This document shows, piece after piece, positions 8,029 through 14,383 of a DNA stretch of 21,662 nt (position 1 is the first letter of the stretch; each line of letters opens with the position of its first letter). The position numbers and the translations under genes were made by a program. The notes below the pieces were generated by a model that saw only the letters and a program-made list of their open reading frames with translations, had not been told where the DNA came from and ran no database searches. Source of the DNA: Acidobacteriota bacterium (GTDB lineage Bacteria > Actinomycetota > Acidimicrobiia > Acidimicrobiales > UBA8190). The stretch covers positions 1 to 21,662 of the forward strand of contig JAGWNV010000007.1 of the NCBI GenBank assembly GCA_028872975.1. The letters run 5' to 3'.

Positions 8029-8941
8029 CGAAGAGTCCCTCCGGGCTTCGCTCCGTCCGGGCCGCCAGCGCCAGCGCCGCCGCCGTCCGCCAGGCGTCGG
8101 CGACCAGGAGCCCGGCCACCCCGACGGAGGTGGCCGGTTCCGTGACCGGCCCTCGGGCCAGCCGGGACGCCCCCTCCTCGAGGAAGTCCACGAAGGCCAC
8201 CTCGGCGCGCCACAGGTCGTCCCGGCCGTGCACGTCGGCGAACACCGTGCGGACGTCCCGGGGCAGCACAGCGGCCAGGGACTCCAACGACGTCGCCCGT
8301 TCCCATGCCGACCCGAGAAGGCGGCGGGCGGCGCGCCGGGCAGGCGGGGTCAGCTCCGGCACCGCCCCGACGGCGGCCACCCTCGCCACGACCAGGGCGG
8401 CGCCGGCTCTCGCCCAGGCGCCTGCTCCCGGCACGTCGGCGACACGCGCCGCCCATCGCAGTTGCAGGGCGAGCTCGAGTGCGCCGGGGTCGACGGTGCC
8501 GGGGTCCCCCCACGCAGACGATGCCAGGACGGCCCGCACCGCCACCGGCGACTCGGCTCGCCGGACCCTCGGCCATGCCGTGGACAGGGCACCCAGGGAG
8601 AAGGGCGCAGGCACCTGCCGTCCGTCGAGGCGGGCCAGGTGCTCGACGACGTCGGCGATCTCGAATCCCCCGGCCAGGGCCTGCAGGGACCCGGCGCTCA
8701 ACGGCGGCCCCCACCCGGCCAGGACCCGCAGGTGCCACAGCAGGCTGGAGAGCACGGCGCGCTGGGCGTCGGGCAGGTCCATGTCCGGGTGCGTCGAGCG
8801 GCCGTAGGGCCCGGCAGCGACCAGGCCGAGTGCGTCGTCCAGCGACGACGACCGGGCCACCGCCTCGATGCCTGCATCGCCGAGGCGCCGCCGGGCGAGG
8901 CCGTGGGCTCGCACCGAGGCGGCGACCCACCCCGTGCTCAC
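8015..8941 (-). CDS. atpC: V/A-type ATPase subunit C (rotor-ring socket)
   Basis: This is the AC39/subunit d-like protein that joins the central shaft to the K ring. It is 308 aa, all helical in appearance. The N-terminus ASVRAHGLARRRLGDAGIEA, followed by SLDDALGLVAAGPYG, matches the opening repeat of the family (an R-A-rich first helix, then a Leu-rich segment ending in a T/G-P-Y-G turn). Overall similarity is modest, as is usual for this subunit, so the call leans partly on its place between the stalk gene and I. The start is GTG at 8941-8939 in a GTGA overlap with the upstream stop. Confidence 0.82.
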   Translation of the reverse strand: MSTGWVAASVRAHGLARRRLGDAGIEAVARSSSLDDALGLVAAGPYGRSTHPDMDLPDAQRAVLSSLLWHLRVLAGWGPPLSAGSLQALAGGFEIADVVEHLARLDGRQVPAPFSLGALSTAWPRVRRAESPVAVRAVLASSAWGDPGTVDPGALELALQLRWAARVADVPGAGAWARAGAALVVARVAAVGAVPELTPPARRAARRLLGSAWERATSLESLAAVLPRDVRTVFADVHGRDDLWRAEVAFVDFLEEGASRLARGPVTEPATSVGVAGLLVADAWRTAAALALAARTERSPEGLFDALA

Positions 8942-9366
8942 GAGGTCTCCATGGCCAGGACGGCCCGCACGATGCGGTCCACCAGTGCCGGGCTCCTCTC
9001 CGCCCCCGCCGCCGTGATGCGGGCGGCCTCGGCCTCGGCGTCGGCGCGCAAGGCCCGGCACTGCGCCTCGACGGACCGTGCCCGGCGGGAGGCGGCCTCG
9101 GCACGAGCCGTCGATGCATCGGTGAGGGCGCGGCCCAGGATCTCCCTCGTGTGCTCCTCTGTCCGGGCCGCCATCGACGAGGCCTCCTGCCCGGCGTCGG
9201 CCACGAGGGCCTCCACCCGGCGCTCGGTCTCGGCCAGGGCGGCGAACACGGGGGCGAGCTCGTCGGCGAGGGCGGCCCGGCGATCGGCGGGGATGCCGGC
9301 CGACGCCGGCGCGCCGGGGACACCCAGGGCGCGAAAGCGCCGGAGGACGTCGCCGATGGCCGGCAC
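8938..9366 (-). CDS. V/A-type ATPase peripheral stalk subunit G/H-like
   Basis: This is a 142 aa, almost wholly helical protein with a heptad-like, Ala/Glu/Arg-rich coiled coil (about residues 30-125). It is the expected partner of subunit E in the peripheral stalk. The N-terminus IGDVLRRFRALGVPG is followed by a long charged helix, and the end has an Ile/Val-rich short helix (RIVRAVLAM), as in bacterial G/H subunits. I recognise it by composition and by being the first ATPase gene, since such stalk proteins have little sequence conservation. The start is GTG at 9366; there is no other start codon in frame just upstream. It follows the DUF1918 gene by 55 bases and overlaps subunit C by 4 bases (GTGA). 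Confidence 0.72.
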   Translation of the reverse strand: MPAIGDVLRRFRALGVPGAPASAGIPADRRAALADELAPVFAALAETERRVEALVADAGQEASSMAARTEEHTREILGRALTDASTARAEAASRRARSVEAQCRALRADAEAEAARITAAGAERSPALVDRIVRAVLAMETS

Positions 9367-9421
9367 CGTCAGCGCCGGGGCCCGGCCCCGACAGCGCCGT
9401 GGGCCGGGGCCACTCCTCGTG
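9324..9421 (-). other. GC-rich imperfect inverted repeat between DUF1918 and the stalk gene
   Basis: The 55-base gap between the DUF1918 stop and the stalk-gene GTG contains GGCCCCGGCCC and, after a 12-base loop, GGGCCGGGCCCC. These can pair with one bulge. It lies just before the ATPase start and has no T-tract, so it does not look like a Rho-independent terminator. It may be a processing or attenuation hairpin separating expression of the small gene from the ATPase genes, but GC-rich DNA often folds by chance. The given span includes the flanking bases. Confidence 0.3.
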
Positions 9422-9628
9422 TCACGACTCGCCCCGGACCATGGGGTAGTGCTCGACCACGGCGTCGGCGCCGGGGAAGAACAGCCCCTGGTGCCCGTCG
9501 TCGTCCCAGCGGACGAGGAAGGGGGGCCCGCCGTCCTCACCTTCCACGGCCAGGATCTCGGCACCCTTGTCGGGCTCCCCGATGCGGTGTCCCTTCACGA
9601 TCAGGCGGTCTCCCACTGCAGCACGCAT
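9422..9628 (-). CDS. DUF1918 family small protein
   Basis: This is a 68 aa protein of the actinobacterial DUF1918 family, recognised from VGDRLIVKGHRIGEPDKGAEIL, then FLVRWDDDGHQGLFFPG and the C-terminal DAVVEHY. The fold is probably a small SH3-like beta barrel. The biochemical role is unknown. The start ATG at 9628 has AGGAGG seven bases upstream, the best ribosome binding site of the region. It is 55 bases ahead of the first ATPase gene, in the same direction, so it may be the first gene of the ATPase transcript. The palindrome at 9654-9673 and a recurrent motif at 9713-9728 lie upstream. Confidence 0.88.
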   Translation of the reverse strand: MRAAVGDRLIVKGHRIGEPDKGAEILAVEGEDGGPPFLVRWDDDGHQGLFFPGADAVVEHYPMVRGES

Positions 9629-9653
9629 CACCCGGCCTCCTCTCGACCGGCCG

Positions 9654-9673
9654 GCGCCGGGCGCGCCCGGCGC
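9654..9673. repeat. 20-base perfect palindrome upstream of DUF1918
   Basis: GCGCCGGGCGCGCCCGGCGC reads the same on both strands. It ends 25 bases before the DUF1918 ATG (9628), just upstream of its ribosome binding site. It could be an operator or a 5' leader hairpin for the DUF1918/ATPase transcript. High local GC raises the chance of coincidence, though a perfect 20-mer is long. Confidence 0.45.
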
Positions 9674-9712
9674 GGCCTTCCTCCTCAGGCTCGCCCCGAG
9701 GGCCACCGGAGG

Positions 9713-9728
9713 CCAGAGGCCAAGGTCA
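9713..9728 (-). promoter_or_regulatory. Recurrent motif, site 1 (upstream of DUF1918/ATPase operon)
   Basis: On the minus strand this reads TGACCTTGGCCTCTGG. It is 85 bases upstream of the DUF1918 ATG and forms the left arm of an inverted pair with site 2. Fifteen of its bases recur identically at site 3, upstream of acetyl-CoA synthetase. It resembles boxes of the DosR/DevR type in actinobacteria; that is inference. Confidence 0.5.
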
Positions 9729-9741
9729 CAGCACCCGGCCG

Positions 9742-9757
9742 TGACCTTCAGCCCTGG
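9742..9757 (+). promoter_or_regulatory. Recurrent motif, site 2 (upstream of GNAT gene)
   Basis: On the plus strand this reads TGACCTTCAGCCCTGG, 32 bases upstream of the GNAT GTG start. With site 1 it makes a 19-base inverted repeat (15 of 19 positions) around an 11-base centre. Each site thus points toward one of the two divergent genes. Confidence 0.5.
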
Positions 9758-9789
9758 CCCCGCCGCCGGGGGCGCCCGACGCTGTCGGG

Positions 9790-10674
9790 GTGAGGGACCG
9801 GAGGGACGGCACCTTGCCCGCCCCGGTCGCCCTGGCCGGGGGACGGACGCTCACCGTGCGACCGGTGTCCGCCGGCGACGTCGAGGCGCTGCTCTCGCTC
9901 TATCGGAGCCTCCCCGAGACGGACCTCTACCGGCGCTTCTTCCAGGCCCACCTGCCACCAAGGACGTCGATCGAGCGGATGGCCGGTGCCGCCCTGCGGG
10001 GCGACATCGGCCTCGTGGCCGAGGTGCACGAGCCCGACGGCACCGTGCGCCTGGTGGGCGAGGCGGCCTGTGCGGTGCTCCCCGACGGCGACGGCGAGCT
10101 CGCCCTCACCGTGGCGCCCTCGGCCCGGGGCTGGCTCGGCCCGTACCTCCTCGCCCTGCTCTGTGACGAGGCCGCCGCCCGCGGGCTTCCCAACATCGAG
10201 GCCGACGTCCTCCAGGACAACCACCCCATGCTCGCCCTGGCCCAGGCGCGCGGCTACGCCACCATGGACCATTCCGAGTGCCCCTCGACGGTCCGCGTCG
10301 TGTTCAACAGCGTCGGCCGGGTGCCCACCTGGCCCCCGGGGCACGACCGGCGGCGCGTGCTCGTCGAGGTCCCCGGGGCCCGGTGGCACGCCGAGGCGGA
10401 GGCGAGGGCCGCCGGCCTGCGCGTGCTCGTTTGTCCCGGCCCGACGTCCCGGTGGTGCCGATGCCCGGCGGTGGCAGGGAGGCCCTGCCCGCTCGCGGCC
10501 GCTGCCGACGCCGTCGTCGACGCCGTCGACCCCGACACGTCCGAGGCCGGCCGGGCCCTCCTCCGGGCGCACCACGAGTTCCACGCCCGGACGCCGATGC
10601 TCCTCGAGGGTCCCCCTGCGGCGGCCGGCGTCCTCGACCGGCTCCTCGAACTGCTCCCCCCGCCGCCCCGCTAG
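9790..10674 (+). CDS. GNAT N-acetyltransferase with Cys-rich C-terminal domain
   Basis: This 294 aa protein has an N-terminal GNAT domain (about residues 20-175): LTVRPVSAGDVEALLSLYRS, then the CoA-loop region VAPSARGWLGPYLL, then NHPMLALAQARGYA. The CoA loop has RGWLGP in place of RGxGxG, one residue shorter than usual. The C-terminal part (about 188-294) starts RVLVEVPGARW and contains Cys215, Cys223, Cys225 and Cys233 (CPGP, WCRCP, RPCPL), followed by a segment that looks alpha/beta. Function is unknown: protein or small-molecule acetylation is the family role, and the Cys group could bind metal or sense redox state. It is divergent from the ATPase operon and has its own copy of the recurrent motif. 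The start is GTG at 9790 with a weak G-rich upstream stretch; TTG at 9823 is less likely. Confidence 0.8.
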   Translation: MRDRRDGTLPAPVALAGGRTLTVRPVSAGDVEALLSLYRSLPETDLYRRFFQAHLPPRTSIERMAGAALRGDIGLVAEVHEPDGTVRLVGEAACAVLPDGDGELALTVAPSARGWLGPYLLALLCDEAAARGLPNIEADVLQDNHPMLALAQARGYATMDHSECPSTVRVVFNSVGRVPTWPPGHDRRRVLVEVPGARWHAEAEARAAGLRVLVCPGPTSRWCRCPAVAGRPCPLAAAADAVVDAVDPDTSEAGRALLRAHHEFHARTPMLLEGPPAAAGVLDRLLELLPPPPR

Positions 10675-10695
10675 GGGCTGGTGGCGACGCGTCGG

Positions 10696-10959
10696 TCAGT
10701 CCGAGGCCGGCGTTCCCGATACCGATTTCGTCAGGTACGCCACGCAGCCGCTGAGCGTGGCCAGCTCCGGGTAGTCGCGCTCGTGGACCTCGATGCCGGT
10801 CCGCTCGTGGATGCCCTCGGCGAAATTGAGGAAGTCGATCGAATCGAGGTCGAACGCCTCCTGAAGGGCCTCGCCCGGGCCCACCGTGTCGAGGTCGGCC
10901 TCCGGCGCCACCTCGTGCAGGACGGCCCGCACCACCTCCCGGGCCTCGTCGTCGTTCAT
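10696..10959 (-). CDS. Stand-alone acyl carrier protein
   Basis: This 87 aa acidic, helical protein has the phosphopantetheine attachment motif LDSIDFLNF, with Ser40 as the attachment site. It would carry an acyl chain as a thioester on the 4'-phosphopantetheine arm. Length and helix pattern fit a type II ACP. The ATG at 10959 overlaps the E2 stop as ATGA, with GGAGGAG just upstream, so it is almost certainly translated together with the PDH E2 gene. It has no fatty-acid synthase gene beside it. This placement suggests it receives an acyl group from, or serves, the dehydrogenase complex, or carries acyl groups activated by the upstream ligase; neither is shown. Confidence 0.88.
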   Translation of the reverse strand: MNDDEAREVVRAVLHEVAPEADLDTVGPGEALQEAFDLDSIDFLNFAEGIHERTGIEVHERDYPELATLSGCVAYLTKSVSGTPASD

Positions 10960-12380
10960 AGCTCCTCCGGTCTCTGCAGCAGCTTGTCGACGGCCGACAG
11001 GAACAGGCCGCCCCGGTGCCCGTCACTCACCCGGTGGTCGGCCGACAGCGTGGCCGTGACCACCTGACGTCCCCCCACCATCCCCTCGTGCGCCCAGGGG
11101 CGTTCCTGGACCCGGCCGAAGCCGACCAGTGCCACCTGCGGGGGGTAGATCACTCCGAAGACCGACTCCACGCCGAGGTCGCCCAGGTTCGTGACCGTGA
11201 TGGTCGGGTCGCTCATCTCGGAGCTCCGCAGCGACCCGTGGCGGGCACGGTTCACCAGGTCGTGCAGCTCGGCCATGAGGTCGTCGAGAGAGAGTCCTGG
11301 GACGTCGTGGATGGCGGGGGCGATGACACCGCCGCCGCGCATCGACACCGCCACGCCGACGTGGACCGCCGGGCTCGGCTCGAAGGTCTCGCCCACCATG
11401 AACCCGTTCATCTCCGGCACACCGGCGACGGCGAGCGCCGTCGCCTTCAGGAGGAGCACGGGCATGACGAGCCGCGACGCGAGCGGGCGCTCCTCGTTCG
11501 CCTGCGCCAGCCACCCGGCCGCCCGCTCCATGTCGATCGTGGTGCTCAGGTAGTAGTGGGGGATCTCCCGCTTCGACCGGGCCATCAGAGTCCCGATGGC
11601 CCGCCGCATCGCCGCCTGCTTGGACGATCCGTCCTCCCCGGCGCCACGGGCCGGCGGGCTCGCCGGGGCCTCGGCGGGGACCGGCGCCGGCGCGTGGCCT
11701 TCGAGGGCGCGCCGCACGTCGGCCTCGACGACGGCGCCGGCGGGGCCGCTTCCCGGTGCGAGGCTGACGAGATCGAGGCCGGCGTCGGCGGCCACCCGCC
11801 GTGCCAGCGGTGACGCCGGCACGCGGCTGCCCTGCGGGGACGAGACCGCCGCTGGGCCCGCCATCGCCGGCGCAGGCGCCGGGGGCGGGGGCGGGGGTGC
11901 CGGACGGGCGGCTCGCTCCACGTCGGCCCGGGTCACCACACCCCCCGGTCCGCTGCCCTCGAGGGCGGCGATCTCGACGCCCAGCTTCTCGGCCAGGCGC
12001 CGCAGGACCGGTGAGAGGACTGTGCCGTGGTGGGCGACGGCGGGCGGGGTGCGGTCGTGGGCGGCGACGGTCGCCGCCACCGCCGCGGGTGCGCTCGCCA
12101 CGGCCGTCCCACCCGGCCCCGGCCCCGGCGCCGGCGCCGGGGCGGTGAGGGGCGTCACCCGGGCCAGGGCGGTGCCGACCGCCACCCGGGTCCCGACGGG
12201 GACGAGGATCTCCTCGATGCGCCCGGATTCGAAGATCTCGACGTCGATCGTCGACTTCTCGGTCTCGACCACGGCGACGATGTCGCCCCGGTGGACCTCG
12301 TCGCCCGGCGTCACGAGCCACTCGGTGACGGTCCCGGCATCCATGTCCGCCCCGAGCGAGGGCATCGTGAAGTCGCCCAC
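10956..12380 (-). CDS. pdhC: Pyruvate/2-oxoacid dehydrogenase E2 (dihydrolipoamide acyltransferase)
   Basis: This is the core acyltransferase of a 2-oxoacid dehydrogenase complex, 474 aa. It has one lipoyl domain (1-80; lipoylated Lys42 in VETEKSTID), a Pro/Ala linker and a peripheral-subunit-binding domain at about 121-156 (LSPVLRRLAEKLGVE ... GSGPGGVVTRADV). After a second Pro/Ala linker comes a second such domain at about 190-225 (ASPLARRVAADAGLD ... GSGPAGAVVEADV). The catalytic domain (about 255-474) carries the active-site motif DHRVSDG (448-454). Two binding domains in one chain are unusual. The GTG start at 12380 directly follows the E1 beta TAG; ATG at 12365 would remove five residues. 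No E3 gene is in the window. Substrate is inferred as pyruvate from E1. Confidence 0.93.
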   Translation of the reverse strand: MGDFTMPSLGADMDAGTVTEWLVTPGDEVHRGDIVAVVETEKSTIDVEIFESGRIEEILVPVGTRVAVGTALARVTPLTAPAPAPGPGPGGTAVASAPAAVAATVAAHDRTPPAVAHHGTVLSPVLRRLAEKLGVEIAALEGSGPGGVVTRADVERAARPAPPPPPPAPAPAMAGPAAVSSPQGSRVPASPLARRVAADAGLDLVSLAPGSGPAGAVVEADVRRALEGHAPAPVPAEAPASPPARGAGEDGSSKQAAMRRAIGTLMARSKREIPHYYLSTTIDMERAAGWLAQANEERPLASRLVMPVLLLKATALAVAGVPEMNGFMVGETFEPSPAVHVGVAVSMRGGGVIAPAIHDVPGLSLDDLMAELHDLVNRARHGSLRSSEMSDPTITVTNLGDLGVESVFGVIYPPQVALVGFGRVQERPWAHEGMVGGRQVVTATLSADHRVSDGHRGGLFLSAVDKLLQRPEEL

Positions 12381-13355
12381 CTAGGCCCCCAGGCGATGGA
12401 CGGCGGCCACGACCTCGGCCACCTGCGGGACAGCCGCGTCCTCGAGGTGCTTGGCGTAGGGCATGGGGACCTCGGCCGAGCAGACCCGGGCGACAGGGGC
12501 GTCGAGGTCGTAGAAGGCCTCCTCGGTGATGCGGGCCGACACCTCGGCGGAGAGGCTCCCGGACCGCCAGCCCTCGGCCACCACGACGGCCCGGTGCGTC
12601 CGTGCGACCGAGGAGACGAACGTGGCGGTGTCGAGCGGCCGCAACGAGCGAAGGTCGATCACTTCCGCCTCGACACCCGAGGCGGAGAGCTCCTCGGCGG
12701 CGCCCATCGCCACTCGGAGCGTGCCACCGTAGGTGACGAGGGTGACGTCCTCGCCGGGGCGGCGAACGGCGGCCGACTCGATGTCGACCTCCCCGGCACC
12801 GTCGGCCAGGTCGCCCTCCATGTTGTAGAGCGTGCCGTGCTCGAAGACGAGCACCGGGTCGGGATCGAGGAGTGCCGGCCACAACATGCCCCTGGCATCC
12901 TCGAGGGTGGCCGGGGCCAGCACGCGGATGCCGGGGATGTGCGTGTACCACCCCTCCAGGCTGTGGGAGTGCTGGGCGGCGAGCTGGCGCCCGGCACCGG
13001 TCGTCATGCGGATGACGAGGGGGACGTTGAACTGGCCGCCGGACATGTAGAGCAGCGTGGCGGCGTTGTTGACGATCTGGTCGAGGGCGAGGAGGCTGAA
13101 ATTCACGGTCATGATCTCGACGATCGGGCGCATCCCCGCCAGCGCGGCGCCGATGCCGGCGCCGACGAATGCCGATTCCGACAGCGGCGTGTCGCGTATG
13201 CGCTCGGGACCGAACTCCTCGAGCAGACCCAGACTGACGGCGAAACAGCCTCCGTAGCGGCCCACGTCCTCGCCCATGAGGAAGACCCGCTCGTCACGCG
13301 TGAGGGCCTCGCGGAGTGCCTGGCGCATCGCCTCCCGGTAGGTCGTGGAGGTCAC
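12381..13355 (-). CDS. pdhB: Pyruvate dehydrogenase E1 component, beta subunit
   Basis: This is the beta chain of the heterotetrameric, thiamine-diphosphate-dependent E1, 324 aa. It shows the family opening TYREAMRQALREAL with VFLMGEDVGRYGG, then the block FGPERIRDTPLSESAFVGAGIGAALAGMRPI. The phrase AQHSHSLEGWYTHIPGIRV carries the conserved active-site His region, and LRSLRPLD introduces the C-terminal transketolase-like domain. The start is GTG at 13355-13353, with a GTGA overlap with the E1 alpha stop. With E1 alpha and E2 it would decarboxylate pyruvate and reductively acetylate the lipoyl arm. Confidence 0.95.
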   Translation of the reverse strand: MTSTTYREAMRQALREALTRDERVFLMGEDVGRYGGCFAVSLGLLEEFGPERIRDTPLSESAFVGAGIGAALAGMRPIVEIMTVNFSLLALDQIVNNAATLLYMSGGQFNVPLVIRMTTGAGRQLAAQHSHSLEGWYTHIPGIRVLAPATLEDARGMLWPALLDPDPVLVFEHGTLYNMEGDLADGAGEVDIESAAVRRPGEDVTLVTYGGTLRVAMGAAEELSASGVEAEVIDLRSLRPLDTATFVSSVARTHRAVVVAEGWRSGSLSAEVSARITEEAFYDLDAPVARVCSAEVPMPYAKHLEDAAVPQVAEVVAAVHRLGA

Positions 13356-14383
13356 CGTTCGCCGCCGCCTGGCTCGGAGGTCACGAAGCGCAGGAGGTCG
13401 CCGACCGGCTCGAGCGTGCCGGCATCGGCGTAGGCGACGGCGTCGTCGACCTCGGCCGCCACGGCGCCCTCCAGGGCCTCGAGGGCGGCGTCGTCCAGCT
13501 CGCCGATGTCCCTGAGGTGGTCGGCGAGGCGCCCGATCGGGTCGCGATGCTTCCACTCCGCGATCTCGGATTTCTCCCGGTAGCGGTCGGGGTCGTACAT
13601 GGAATGAGCCCTGAACCGGTAGGTGCGCAGCTCCAGGAAGTGGGGGCCGCCACCCTGGCGGACCGCCTCGGCCGCCTCCCGGGCCGTCCGGGCCACGGCG
13701 AGGACGTCCATCCCGTCGACGTGCCACGACGGCATGTGGTAGCCGGCCGCCTTGAGCGCCAGGTCCGTCTCCGATTCCGCGTATGCGAGCGCCGTCCCCA
13801 TCCCGTAGAAGTTGTTCTCGCAGCAGAACAGGACGGGGAGGCCCCAGAGGGCGGCCAGGTTCATGGATTCGTGGAACTCCCCCTCGGCCACGGCTCCGTC
13901 CCCGAAGATGCAGGCGGTCACCCTGTGCCGGCCCTGCATGTGGTCGGCCAGGGCCAGCCCGACGGCGAGAGGGAGGCCCCCGCCGACGATGGCGTTGCCG
14001 CCGTAGAACCGGGTGGCGGCGTCGAAGAGGTGCATCGACCCGCCCCGGCCTCGGGAGCAGCCCTCGGCCTTCCCCTCGAGCTCGGCCATCACCGACCGCA
14101 TGGTCATGCCTCGGGCCAGGGCGTGGCCGTGCTCCCGGTAGGTCGCCACCACGGCGTCGTCGGGCGTGAGGGCCTCCAGCACCCCCACGGCACAGGCCTC
14201 CTCCCCGATGGCCAGGTGGAGGAAGCCCCGGATGGCAGTGGAGCTGTAGAGCTCGACACAGCGCTCCTCGAAGCGGCGGATACGCAGCATCTGCTCGAGG
14301 AGGTGGCGCATCGCCTCGGGCGCCGGCTCCTCGGTCCCCCGTGCACGGATGCCGGCCACGGACTCCGCGGGCGCTTCGGTCAC
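13352..14383 (-). CDS. pdhA: Pyruvate dehydrogenase E1 component, alpha subunit
   Basis: This is the alpha chain of E1, 343 aa. The thiamine-diphosphate/Mg motif runs from GDG (161-163) to the CENN block (188-191). MLRIRRFEERCVELY and GRGGSMHLFDAATRFYGGN are typical of PdhA, as is the phosphorylation-loop block YRFRAHSMYDPDRYR (about 255-269). These favour pyruvate over branched-chain acids or acetoin. The start is GTG at 14383-14381 in a GTGA overlap with the acetyl-CoA synthetase stop, so the ligase and the dehydrogenase are made from one message. Confidence 0.95.
   Translation of the reverse strand: MTEAPAESVAGIRARGTEEPAPEAMRHLLEQMLRIRRFEERCVELYSSTAIRGFLHLAIGEEACAVGVLEALTPDDAVVATYREHGHALARGMTMRSVMAELEGKAEGCSRGRGGSMHLFDAATRFYGGNAIVGGGLPLAVGLALADHMQGRHRVTACIFGDGAVAEGEFHESMNLAALWGLPVLFCCENNFYGMGTALAYAESETDLALKAAGYHMPSWHVDGMDVLAVARTAREAAEAVRQGGGPHFLELRTYRFRAHSMYDPDRYREKSEIAEWKHRDPIGRLADHLRDIGELDDAALEALEGAVAAEVDDAVAYADAGTLEPVGDLLRFVTSEPGGGER

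Noticed and set aside
10660..10700. CCCCGCTAGGGG at the GNAT stop as a bidirectional terminator between convergent genes
   Set aside because: The stem is only four base pairs and no T-run follows on either strand.
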